Assembly (NCBI GenBank): GCA_021464415.1
Contig: CM038469.1
Coordinates: 62,105,650-62,169,649, forward strand
Length of the DNA: 64,000 nt
Source of the DNA: Lonicera japonica
Taxonomy: Eukaryota > Streptophyta > Magnoliopsida > Dipsacales > Caprifoliaceae
Direction: 5' to 3'
The notes below the pieces were generated by a model. The model was not told the origin of the DNA and searched no databases. It worked only from the letters and a program-made list of their open reading frames with translations. Of the stretch, positions 44,180 to 55,100 are shown in pieces; within the stretch, counting starts at the first letter, position 1, and each line of letters begins with the position of its first letter. Made by a program: the position numbers and the translations under genes.

Positions 44180-45548
44180 TGTTGACTTGAAAGTCATTAA
44201 TCTTGTTTTGATAATAACAATAAAGTTAATCATGTGTAATTTAACTTAGTTGATATTTTAAGTTATAGCCAGTTAGCCACAACAAATTGATCATATGTGG
44301 ACTTAACCGAAAAGACGGATTCAAGGTCATTCATCTACAAAGTATTGCAATCCATGTCTCTCACCTCACACAACTTCCATGAGATCTTTTTGAAGAACAA
44401 TGAAGCCAAGGAAGAAAAGAATCGAAGCAATACAAACAAAGCTCTCGAAGACTCCTTATTGTTTATATGAGTGAGTGCTTTAGTTTCCTTTTGTAAAGGT
44501 TTCAATTTGATCATTATAATAGCTCATAGAATACTTCTTTGTCATAAGATTGATCAAAATAAAGGTTGAATTAAAATCCTTTCAAAAATCCTCTTTTAAA
44601 GAAAAACCGTTTTTGAAATTAATTCATTTTTATTTGTAAATGATCTCATTTGAAGCTCTTACAAAAATAGGTGTCTTAGGAACCTATATTTTACATTTTC
44701 CAAGCATTAAAAGTGGTTTTAGAGCTAAATTACAAAAGTACAAAATTTGGATTTTTGACCTGATGGACAGAGCCCATCAGTCGACTAAGTAGAGAGGCTC
44801 AGTCGACTGATGGCCCAGAAACTAGCCGCTGGAGTTTTGATTTTTTACCATTTTTGGCACCAAACTCTTACCAACTCCCTCCAAACGGTCATATGATGTC
44901 TTAGACTATATATACACCTTCTAAGACTTATTTAAACTCACTTGAATCATTCTTACTCTATTCTCTTCATCTACACTCATTTTCAAAGATTCAAGAACAT
45001 TGCTTTTGATCAATCTTCTTTATTTTGAGCTATATTCTATTGATCAAATTTGATATCTCTTAGTGTAAGCTTAAGTTGTAATCTTCATACACTATAGAGC
45101 TATTGTACATTGGTGTTAGTCACCAAATCATTTCTTTCAAACATTAAGAGAGGTTTATCTCTTAAGATAGCAAGAGAGTTTTTCTTGTGTGAGTATTGAG
45201 AGAATTTCAATACTTGTAAGAGTGTGTGATAAAGATACACTTGTAAAGGTTTGATCTTCACCCGGAAGGAGATCGGTTTTAGTGGAACTTCTCGGGGAAC
45301 TAACCGAGTGCGGAGTAGGAGCTATCAAGCCGAACCGTGTGGACAAAAAGTCTTTGACTTTGATTGGTTTAATCTTTCTATCTCTTGAACTTTTACTTTG
45401 TGGTATTTGCATCTTGTGATTGGATTTATCTTTATTTATTGTTTGGTTGATTGATATAGACATCAAACATTTTTAAATTGATTTTGAAAATCCCATTAAG
45501 TTTTAAAAACCCTATTCACCCCCCCTCTAGGGTATTTTTCGACCTACA
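44180..45548 (+). mobile_element. Solo LTR of a Copia-type retrotransposon
   Basis: The unit starts TGTTGACTTGAAAG and ends TTCGACCTACA (TG...CA), flanked by the 5-bp direct repeat GGTAC at 44175-44179 and 45549-45553. It is 1369 bp without internal coding domain, primer-binding site or second LTR. A promoter-like CTATATATACACC lies at about 44910. The CTATTCACCCCCCCTCTAGGG stretch near the end is reminiscent of long Copia (SIRE-like) LTR borders; the lineage is a guess. The 103-codon minus frame is not a gene. Confidence 0.8.
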
Positions 45549-45553
45549 GGTAC

Positions 45554-46990
45554 CATCTGTTTAGCATACTCTTTGAATTTTTCAAAAGTTAATTTGTTTG
45601 GTGCATATAAATTAGTTACCTCGTGTTATGGAAATCTTTATTTAGTTTCCAACTTTAATTTGCACCTGTGTTATGTGTTCAATTATATGCTCGTCCAACT
45701 CTCATAATTTCCTACTAGCATTTATAATTTTATGTCTTAGTGTTGTATATTTTGCGACCCTCTCAATTAATTTTTTGTTTTCTTATGAATACCCAGATTA
45801 CAAAGAGGAGTTGAGGATTTTGGTGGTTAAAACTTCCTAGGGTGGAAAAGAATATTTAAAAGACAGCCAAAGTAGTCTATTGTATTTTCAGACTTTGTGA
45901 TCAAACATTAATTGTGTAAGATCCTAAACAATAAAACTTTGTAGGTTGGTGAATTAGTAATCTTATTAAATTTAAATGATTTGACATGGTTTACAACAGT
46001 GTGCCACAATTAATCCAAATTTTCCTGAAGGGTGAAACGTGTTTAAATAGTCTCTATACTAGCGCGATAAGGAGCTGTGCCTAAATTGTGCCAAATAATA
46101 TGAACCAACACTCTTTGACCAAAAAATTACACGCCTTGAGCTTGGTGCCTAACCGTATCAAATCATTTGGTACGCTAATATTTGGTATAGCATGCTAGGA
46201 GCCACGCCAGATTTAGTGCTAGTTAACGAATTTTGGTGTAGTGAATCAATGAGATGGGTTTGTCTTACTTTGAAGGATATACAAAAGGAAGCACAAAATC
46301 TAAAAATTAATAATGAACTAGAGATAATCACCCATCCTTCTTACACTTTTTATCTTTTCACTATTTTTTATTTTATTTTTTTAAATTAAGGGAGGTTTAA
46401 GCCTCTCCCTTAATCCTATAAATAAAGAAAACCATCCTCCGACCCCCTTAATCCTTTCACTCTTTGATGCTTTTCTTTTATGTTTGTAGTCAATTAGAAC
46501 AAAACTTTAGTTTGGTGACTAAGGCATTGACTTTATATTTCTCAAATTGTGGACATGTCAAATGGATTGATATGATGCTGCAATTTAACTTATGTAGGCA
46601 CAAAGTGGAAGGAGGGATATGGGACCCGACCCTTTATTGCTAGGGTTTTAGTATAGTGAAAACTTTACCATATAGCTAGGCACATATAACATTAACTTGA
46701 CTAAAATTGGATATATATTTTTATAGATTTTGTGCTTCCCCACCTTAGAGTCAATCGTACCCTTTGAAAGGAGTCAGAGAGACCAAGTCAAAAGGACACG
46801 GTGGCTCTAGTGCTTGAGCAAATTTAATTATTGTCAAGATAATATATATACATGCATGCATATGGTATAATTTTTATAAATAAACGTAACATATTTTAAT
46901 AAAGTTATAATTATTTTATTTGCAAGTGTACGTACCATAATAAAATTTACCCTTACATATATAAAAGCTAAGTGAAGATCGATCGAGGTA
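45554..46990. other. Gene-free spacer upstream of the second MIR169
   Basis: No gene is supported. 46386-46435 repeats the tail of the SINE-like unit at 1445-1610. A TATA-like CATATATAAAGAGAGAGAGG at about 46990-47009 likely belongs to the MIR169 promoter. Confidence 0.45.
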
Positions 46991-47039
46991 CATATATAAA
47001 GAGAGAGAGGGGATGAAGAGGCCTTACATGAAGAAAAGA

Positions 47040-47215
47040 GTCATTAATTTGTTTTGTAGCCAAGGATGACTTGCATGCTCCGGCCACTACTTAAAATTAA
47101 AGGGATTTTCTATCTTATCTATATAGATATATAGGAACCTAGCTTAATTAATTTTGTTCAATTTTGGTTAATTTCAGGCAGTCTTCTTTTGGCTAACTTG
47201 ACAGACTCTTCTCTT
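47040..47215 (+). ncRNA. MIR169: MIR169 precursor hairpin, diverged copy
   Basis: The mature-position sequence is TAGCCAAGGATGACTTGC at 47057-47074 followed by ATG, so it differs from the copy at 39.4 kb near its 3' end (GCATG instead of GCCTG). The star arm GGCAGTCTTCTTTTGGCTAAC lies at 47177-47197, followed by the same TTGACAGACTCTTCTCTTT tail. The 5' flank CCTTACATGAAGA.AAAGAGTC is shared with the minus-strand locus, showing an inverted duplication of the whole gene. The extra T's in the star arm would create a bulge opposite the miRNA. Expression and correct dicing are unproven. Confidence 0.8.
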
Positions 47216-47965
47216 TCATGCATGGTAGGCCCTTCTCTTGCTTAATTAATTCAATCATCTTATACTACTATATATATCCAAATTTCTTGTTCACTATTTA
47301 TTAATATCAAGTTAACGTATATATATTTACGGTGCCTTTCTAATACGGATGAAAACTTACGGATTGAGTTTTTTAACGGTCAAACACAAAAGGCAACACG
47401 CAGCTATCATTGTTACCAAACAGGGGACCTTTCTAAAAAAAAAAACTCGCATTGTATCTCTCAGTTCTCTCTCACCTCTCACTCCCCTGCCCCCTGTATC
47501 TATTTCTCTCATCCATTGCCGCTGCATCTCAACCACTCTCGTCGAACGCATTATAACTTTTTCTCTCTCTCGCCTTGATAAGTAAGTTTCCTTGTAATTT
47601 TAAAAGAAAATTCTGAGAAATACATTGTTTCTATTTTCAACGAGGGCCACACCTACCCGTTATCAACCCCAACAAAGACTCATCTTTTAAGGTCGCATCG
47701 TAATGTTTCAGCCGCGACAAATTCTTTAACTAAACAATTGTCCATGGTGAATATAACTCAACATAAACAATTTAGTTTTCTTGAAGTGCAATATGGAGGT
47801 ATAAAAAATGTTAGGTGCACACAAAGAGATTTGTACAATCATGAAAGAGATATACGTGCCAATACGAAGGAGCATGATGATCAAATGTTCTTTGAGTATT
47901 TGAAATTGAAACAAGGAAAGAATCTTTATTTCTGGTATTCCTGCACTATCGAACATTTTACAACC

Positions 47966-49738
47966 CTAAGATGCCAAATCTAAGTCCTTATCATAAATAA
48001 TTTCTCGAATTTTGCTTGTTTCGACATTTCTTCTTTGAATATGATAAGCACGTTGATTGTCAGTTTCTTTAACACACTTGAGCTTGTAGTTAAACCTCTT
48101 GCACAATTCATCCTCAAATTTGTAAAACATTTCGTTTGTGTAAATATCAACCATTTGAACCAAAAAGTCATGCTCTACTCTAATTTTAGGATTCTCAATT
48201 AAATCTTTGTGATCATCTATCAACTCCTCATGACGTTGGCGTTCAAGTCCCATGCCAAATTGTATCATAAAATCAACTAATGAATTGTTCTTGGAAACAA
48301 ATTTCTTGAAAAATGCATGCCCACTTTTTGTTCTTTGTTACTTGACATGCTAGCTGAGAATAGGGCTGGGATAATAAACCGAAAAACCAAAAACCGATCC
48401 AAAAAAATTGAAAAAAACCCGGTTCGGTTCGGTTATTATTATTAACATGGACATTTTTAACGGTTCGGTTCCTAATGGTTATTAACGGTTCGGTTTTCGG
48501 TTCCTTGATCAATTTAATTAAAGGAACCGTTAAGAACCGTTTTAACGGTTCTAATAATTTTAATGATTCCCCGAATAACCGTTAGACCGGTTTTTCATCA
48601 ATTTTAAGGGTTTTAACTGTTCTAACAGTTCTAACGGTTCCTCGAAGAACCGTTAGAACCGTTTTTGGCCGGTTCCTACGATTATTAACGGTTCTAACAG
48701 TTCTAACGGTTCCCCGAAGAATCGGTAGAACTGAACCGTTAGAACCGGTTCGGTTCCACTTTCGGTTCTTGAACAAAAATGCTCAAAACCGAACCGTTTT
48801 TAATTTTCGGTTCTCGGTTCCGGTTCTTATCATTTAGGACAAGAACCGAACCGGTCCCAGCCCTAGCTGAGAAAACATGATTAACGTAGGCCGGAATCCA
48901 TTTTGAACGAATTTGGTACATGCCATGCAACCACTTATTTCCTTCTAACCCACTTATTTTAATAAGGTTTTCCAATTGTAGCTCAAACTCTTCAGGATTC
49001 TCGAAATTTCAAATACAATCCGAAAATTCATTCTTGTAAATACCATACTTGACTGCATTAATTTTTTCTGAGAATTTCATTAATATATGCCAACTACAAT
49101 ACATGTGAAAAAAATTAAACAAAGTCGTATTAAAAAATGATATATATGTATAGGGAGAGATGGAAAATTCATTAATTTATGCAACTATAATACATGTGAA
49201 AAGTAGTTGGAAGAACAATAGGAAATACCGCAGTCATAGCCGGATCTTGATCAATAATAATCATTTTTGGAGCACCATCGGGCATACTTTCCAAAAATTG
49301 AGTAAATAATCATACAAAATCATTAATACTCTCGTGATTTAAGAATCCACACGCAAAAATAATGGTTTGACCATGATTATTAACCCCTATTATTGGAGCA
49401 AATACCAAGCCGTACCAATTAGTATTATATGTAGTATTAAAGATTACCACATCACCATAAAACTTATAAGCATGCCTTAAAGTTGCATCGGACCAAAAAC
49501 AACGAGTAATCTTTTGTTCATCGTCTGCCTCAATTTTAAAAGTAAACGAATGATTCTTTCCTTGTTCTAATTTTAAATACTCAAAGAACATTTGGTCGTC
49601 ATGCCCCTTCGTATTGGCACGCATATCTCTTTCATGATTGTACAAATCTCTTTGTGTGCACCCAACATTTTCTATACCTCCAAATTGCACTTCAAGAAAA
49701 CTAAATTGTTTATGTTGAGGTATATTCACCATGGACAA
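47966..49738 (-). pseudogene. FAR1-related MULE transposase, broken
   Basis: The minus-strand frame 49738-49310 has FGGIENVGCTQRDLYNHERD, KITRCFWSD and GDVVIFNTTYNTNWYGLVFA with GVNNHGQTIIFACGF, the FAR1/MuDR-type MULE transposase core. It then hits a TGA where WLF is expected. Homology continues past it (FLESMPDGAPKMIIIDQDP at about 49290-49235), then KWLHGMYQIRSKWIPAYV at about 48935-48880. A 505-bp MITE interrupts, and a C-terminal part follows at 48268-47966 (ERQRHEELIDDHKDL, DIYTNEMFYKFEDEL). So: one nonsense codon, an insertion, and missing pieces. Inactive. Confidence 0.8.
48361..48865. mobile_element. hAT-type MITE, 505 bp, built of GGTTCGG / AACGGTTC repeats
   Basis: The termini TAGGGCTGGGA and TCCCAGCCCTA are perfect inverted repeats. 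The perfect 8-bp duplication GCTGAGAA lies at 48353-48360 and 48866-48873. The inside is made largely of AACGGTTCTAACGGTTCC-like direct and inverted units, so both strands show Arg/Thr/Val-rich spurious frames. It sits inside the FAR1-related transposase pseudogene and is thus younger than it. Confidence 0.85.
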
Positions 49739-50150
49739 TTGTTTAGTTAAAGACTTTGTCGTGGCTGAAACATTACGATGCGACTTTAAAAGATGAGTCT
49801 TTATTGGGGTTGATAACGGGTGGGTGTGGCCCTCGTTGAAAACCGAAACAATGTATTTCTCAGAATTTGCTTTTAAAACTGCAAGGAAACTTACTTATCA
49901 AGGTGAGAGAGAGAGAGAAAGCTGCAATGCGTTTGACGAGAGTGGTTGAGATGTAGCAGCAATGGATGAGAGAAAGAGATTCAGGGGCGCAGGGACTGAG
50001 AGGTGAGAGAGAACTGAAAGATACAACGTGAGTTTTTTTTTTTTAGAAAGGTCCCATGTTTGGTAACAATGATAGCTGCTTGTTGCCTTTTGTGTTTGAC
50101 TGTTGAAAAAACTCAATCTGTAAGTTTTCATCTGTATTAGAAAGGCATCG

Positions 50151-50985
50151 TATATATATATATATATTGTTTTAGATATTTACCATGCATAAACGATGGG
50201 AAGTAACCCGCGCGGCCACTATCACAATACTCTATATATATATATACATTAATTGTATATTGCTTGTTGCAGTCAGAACTCTATTGGCTTGCTCTGTACA
50301 TCCTTCTAATTTCTAGTGAATGTATGAAGCACGATTTCAATTTTACTTTTACCATGTTTCATTTTCTTAAAAAATTAATTATATTGCATAAGCAACCACA
50401 CTTGAACCATTGCATGTGGAATATTTGATATCATCATTAAAACATTTTTTTAATTTTCTCTAAGTTTCATCATTTAACTACAAATAACGAAACCCACTCC
50501 AAAGTGAGACTCAAATCTAGGATCTTTTCCGGATCCGGGTGGACGCCTCCCTAACTAAAATGACTAGGCTACTTGCTCTTTTTAAAATTACTTAGGTGTG
50601 CATTGCAAACACATGATTCAATGGGTTTATTCAAACACAACAGATTACAAACTCTGGTTTAAACACGTTGTTATAGTTGTAATTTTTTAAAACTCTTTCC
50701 GTCTTAAATTGATAGTCTATGTCACTTTGATGTACTTTGGTATTTTTTAAGAAAAAGTAATTTCAACCAAATTAATAATAAAAACAACTTGTTTTCTCTA
50801 GTAAAATTTGGCCTATTGAATATGTCTCAAAAGAAAATGATATTATTATAGGTGATTAGTTTTGCTGAAAAAGATTAGCGGCTGAGCTTATTATATATGC
50901 CATTAATCAAAACAAGTGTGGAAGTTTCATGAGAGAAGCTTTCCGAACGTAGTTCTTGAACCCGATTCGACTAAAGTTATTGATC
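50151..50985. other. Gene-free spacer with a SINE-like fragment
   Basis: On the minus strand, 50585-50490 reads GCAAGTAGCCTAGTCATTTT then GATCCTAGATTTGAGTCTCAC, resembling tRNA-type A and B boxes of a SINE. Ends are not fixed. Otherwise AT-rich without genes. Confidence 0.35.
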
Positions 50986-50989
50986 ACAT

Positions 50990-51176
50990 ATGTAGAGATG
51001 AAGGCGAGCTCCATCAAGTTTCTCGTTGACCAGGGTGCTAGCTGCTAAGGAATCTTCGTCGTGTTCTAATGTGCTCATTAATCGAGAGGTTAATGTGTGT
51101 GCTGATCATCTTGCTAAATTAGGTCATATGTCTGTGCTGGAGAACCTGGTTCATTTCGATAGCACTCCAATTAAAT
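50990..51176 (+). pseudogene. Remnant of a non-LTR retrotransposon RNase H C-terminus
   Basis: One frame reads NREVNVCADHLAKLGHMSVL and ends in a stop, matching the C-terminal RNase H pattern of plant LINEs (V.RE.N.CAD.LA..G). It is followed by a stretch ending TTTTGTAACCAAATTTTTTTT, which also fits a LINE tail. Upstream residues are frameshifted and lack the rest of the domain. A short, dead fragment. Confidence 0.5.
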
Positions 51177-52192
51177 GAGTTGAAAGGGCAGATATATGGT
51201 CTTTACTGATGTTTTTTAGTTTTGCCAGTCCTTTTGGCTTCTTTTGTAACCAAATTTTTTTTAATGTATTCATATGTCTCATGAACGTTCAGAATTTTTT
51301 TGCTTTATGAAGTATTGTAGTAATCTCTTGTATCTGAATTGCAATTCAATTGAAGTGGCAAAAAGTTCTCTTAATTAGAGGAAAGTCTTTCTAAAACATT
51401 GCTATGTATGGAAAAGTATATATGCAGTGGTCTCTCTTTAGAGTACTCTAATGCAATTTTTCCTTCTCTTATTTTTCTTTGGCGGAGCCACATCATCATT
51501 TTTTTTATTTAGCAGGCTCTTCAAAACTATTCTACAAATTGAAGAGCAACTTTAGCCTCTTTAAATTGTAAAAAAATAAAAATATGAACAATTATATTAT
51601 ATATGCGTACTCAAGTAGTGTCTACATACATCTCTCTTTGGAGGTTTGAAATTTTGACCAGGCTCTTAGAGCCAAATTATATAAAAAAAACAAAAAGCAT
51701 TGTTCAGATACTCATGTAAATCCACATAGTAAAATTTTTACTGCTACGTTTATAGAGGTTCTCTTAGATACTCCCACTTTCTTTTGAGGACAACTCGAAT
51801 CAATTAACTTCTTAACTTTGAACCATCCACTCTTTTACAATCCACTAACTTTTGAGGAAAACTCGAATCAATTAATTTCGTAACTTTGAACCATCCGCTC
51901 TTTTACAATCCACCAAAAACAATTAGGGCCACAGCTTGGCACAACGTACCGGTGCGAGAAGCACAGGCCCACCCAGCCCAATGTAGTAATCCACCAGGGT
52001 GGGTGTCGTCAATGTAAAAAGCCTTGGTTTTGTTTGTTTTTGTTTTTGTTTTTGTGTTTGACAGTAGGCGTTAATTACGGTACAAGCCCTACCTGCCTGG
52101 TCTTCAGTCTAAACACATTCTCAAATACTACCTTCGATCCAATCAAATCTCATCCCCAAATCGACAACATTTTCCACAAGTTTGTATCGGAA
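51177..52192. other. Upstream region of the TRAP-beta gene
   Basis: No separate gene. A direct duplication around ACTTTTGAGGA.AACTCGAATCAATTAA is seen at about 51778-51806 and 51846-51873, each followed by AACTTTGAACCATCC.CTCTTTTACAATCCA. The GC-richer block 51930-52010 lies where the promoter or start of the gene is expected. Confidence 0.45.
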
Positions 52193-55100
52193 ATGGCGAA
52201 TTTCATCGCCAATTCTCTCATCTCTGTACTGCTAATAGCTCTGTTCCTGTTGCCGGCATCTACGATCGCCAGTTCGGACTCTCCGTTCATCGTTGCGCAC
52301 AAGAAGGCCACTCTCAACCGGCTCAAATCCGGCGTTGAACGAGTCTTCGTCACCATCGATATCTATAACGAAGGATCTGCGTATGTCCTATCAAATTTCA
52401 ACATTTTTTTGATCTGTTTTATTCACTAGATCTAGCTCGATTTTGATTCCGCAGATCCAATTCGCTAATTTGCGTGCGTTCTCACTTGAAGTATTTATAT
52501 ACAGCTCTATATTCATATATGTGCTTGATTGTTGGTTAGATCATATTTTGACCGGAGCTTGTTATGATATTGTCTGAGATAGATGTTGTTGCATGATCTT
52601 GATTTCATTTGATTTGAATGAAGGTCAATAGACTTTATAAGGTTCTATCGTGATTTAATGATGCAAATTTAATTCTTCGTTTTATGTTTTCACCTGTATG
52701 TTAGTTATAAAGGATAGTAATTATCTTGTAATTATATTTGTATAAACGATAGTCATTAGAGTTTGATGTTAGATTAATTCCTTTGCCTTAATTCTTTTTT
52801 GTGTAAATACATCAATGGCCACTCAACTATCGGCAAATTCTACCGGTAGTCACTATACTTTATTTTATTACAAACGCACCATTAAACTTTTAAAACGTAT
52901 CGTCGGTCCCCACTCTGCCAAATCTCACCATTAATTTTTAACAGAGGCTATTATCACCTAAAATGTTAGGGGTATTTTGGTCTTTTTACTCTTTTTTTTT
53001 TCTATTCTCTTTTCTCTCTTCTTCTTCTTCTTCTTCTTGATTCTGCCATTCTTCTTCTTCTTCTTAAGCTTTTCCTTCCGACCCTCCTCTCCGCACCCAC
53101 CACCCCTCATCGCCGCCGACACTGAATCGCCATCATTTATATCTCTGTGCCTGTCTTTCTCACTTCAATCGCTAGTATTTTTGGGGCCACACACAAAGAA
53201 TGATATGCTGCAAAACCTGCAGCTGTAAAACAAGCTTGACAAAAGTAAGGGCTTTTTTTTTGTGAATGAATAAATTACAGCTAATTTCCTCCAATTATTG
53301 CTAGTATAACAGACCGTAATCCGCAATTCCTGCAATTACACAAACAACTTGTGAATACAAACTGTACATAAGCTATCCACCACCAAAAGGCTATTACAAG
53401 CAAGCCACCGAGTACCAATTAATCCAAAATTAAACCATCCAAAAACCCAATACAAGCCCCCAAAATTAAACCCAAAATGAGATTGACTCATTTTCTTCAT
53501 CTCTCTCCAACTCAGTCAAATTGTGCCCATTGCTGCTTCAGTGGCAGCGCCACTGACGTTGCTGCTCCACCGCCGCCAGCTTCAGTGGCAGCGCCGCCCC
53601 GACTGATGAGCCAAGGAGGATTGTTTCGACACCTTTTGTGCTAAGAGATAACAATTGGAATGGGATTGATTTTGTCAAAGAAGGGAAGAAGAAGAATGGT
53701 GGAAGGAAGGAAGGAAGAAGAAGAAGAAAGAAAATAAAAGAAAAGAAAGGAAAAGAAAAGAAAGAAGAAAAGAGAAAATAGAAAGAAAAAAAAAAGGTAA
53801 AAAGACCAAAATGCCCCTAACATTTTAGGTGATAATAGCCTCCGTTAAAAACTAACGGTGAGATTTGACAGAGTGTCCACCGGTGATACGTTTTAAAAGT
53901 TTAATGGTCCGTTTGTAACAAAATGAAGTATAATGACTTTTGGTAGAATTTGTCAATAGTTGAGTGGCCATTTATGGTATTTACTCTTCCTTTTTATCCA
54001 AAAAAGAAGAAGAAGAAGTGCCTTAATTCCTGTAACGGATTTTTATTTGATTTGTTGCTGACTTTACTTTTTTTGACTTTTATTGGAGTCCTTTGAGTGG
54101 TGTCAATGGCTTACTTTGTTTTTGTTACTTCCATTTGTTTTAAATCTGCCGAAGCTAGTGTATGCTTTTGAGATAATATTTTCTTTAGTTGTATTGGTTT
54201 GTTTCTTTTATGCGTTGGTATAATGTAATGGTTACGGATAAGGATCCTGTTAGGTAGATTGAACTACTAAATCAGTATTTATTATTATAATGTTTTGTTT
54301 TTTAATGTCAAGAATTGAGACAGATTATTTTGCAATGGACAAGCCTAATCTCTTCCTTAACAAAGGAGAGCTTTCCTTTTCATATGAATTATTTACTAGT
54401 TCTTTAAGCACTCCATTTTGGTAACTGCCAATTTGACTTTCGCAAGTAGAAAGTCCCTCCGACGCATCTTTCTTCTACAATTCAGTCAATGATCTAGTGA
54501 TAAGACCATATGAATGTGTATTCTTCATAGTATCTTTTCAGGCCTAGGAACCCCAAGTCCTTGTAGAGTTGTTGGAGTTGGCTGATTGAGAATTTTTTCT
54601 GCTTTGAGCCATCCATACTGTAGCCACTTCTTTATAAGAAATTATATTGTATAGCTTGTAACGTGATAACTCTCAACAGTTCAAGGATGGATATAATTGA
54701 TTGTATCATTTTTCTGTAACTTATTTATCTTTATCAAACTATGTGCTTACATAGTTTCATGTGTTTTTTAATTCTTGTAATCAGGACGGCATATGATGTT
54801 AGTTTAACTGATGATAGCTGGTCCAAAGATATATTTGATGTCGTTTCTGGTAACACTTCAATGTCATGGGAAAGACTTGATGCGTGAGTTCTGGATTCCC
54901 CTAAATTTTATTTTGTACTAGTAAAAATTCAGGCATACTAGTTTCCCTCCATTCTTGAATTGATCTTATCAACAATGCTAACTTCTATAAGTGTCAGTGG
55001 CTATCATCGATCACACGCCTTTGAACTGGAGTCTAAAGTACAAACAGTGTTTTATGGTGCACCAGCAGTTATCACTTTCCGCATCCCTACAAAAGCTTCT

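Larger units (their letters stand above)
47331..50150. mobile_element. Fold-back MULE (FAR1-related), inverted arms of about 600 bp
   Basis: The left arm (47331-47930, plus) and right arm (50150-49553, minus) are inverted near-copies: both start G(G/A)TGCCTTTCTAATAC, continue through TAAGTTTCCTTG and GAGGGCCACACC, and reach GAAA(T/A)TGGAACAAGGAAAG-type sequence. The arms contain the 5' region and the first coding part of a FAR1-related transposase. Between them is the rest of the broken transposase and a nested 505-bp hAT MITE. Flanks share GTATATATA runs but no clean 9-bp duplication was fixed. Confidence 0.7.

Noticed and set aside
52034..52192. Upstream in-frame extension of the TRAP-beta ORF (ATG at 52034)
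   Set aside because: The family starts with a signal peptide, which begins at the ATG at 52193; the extension is probably 5' UTR.
53021..53065. CTT microsatellite read as a Phe/Leu/Ser-rich protein
   Set aside because: Low-complexity arm sequence of the intronic MULE-like element.
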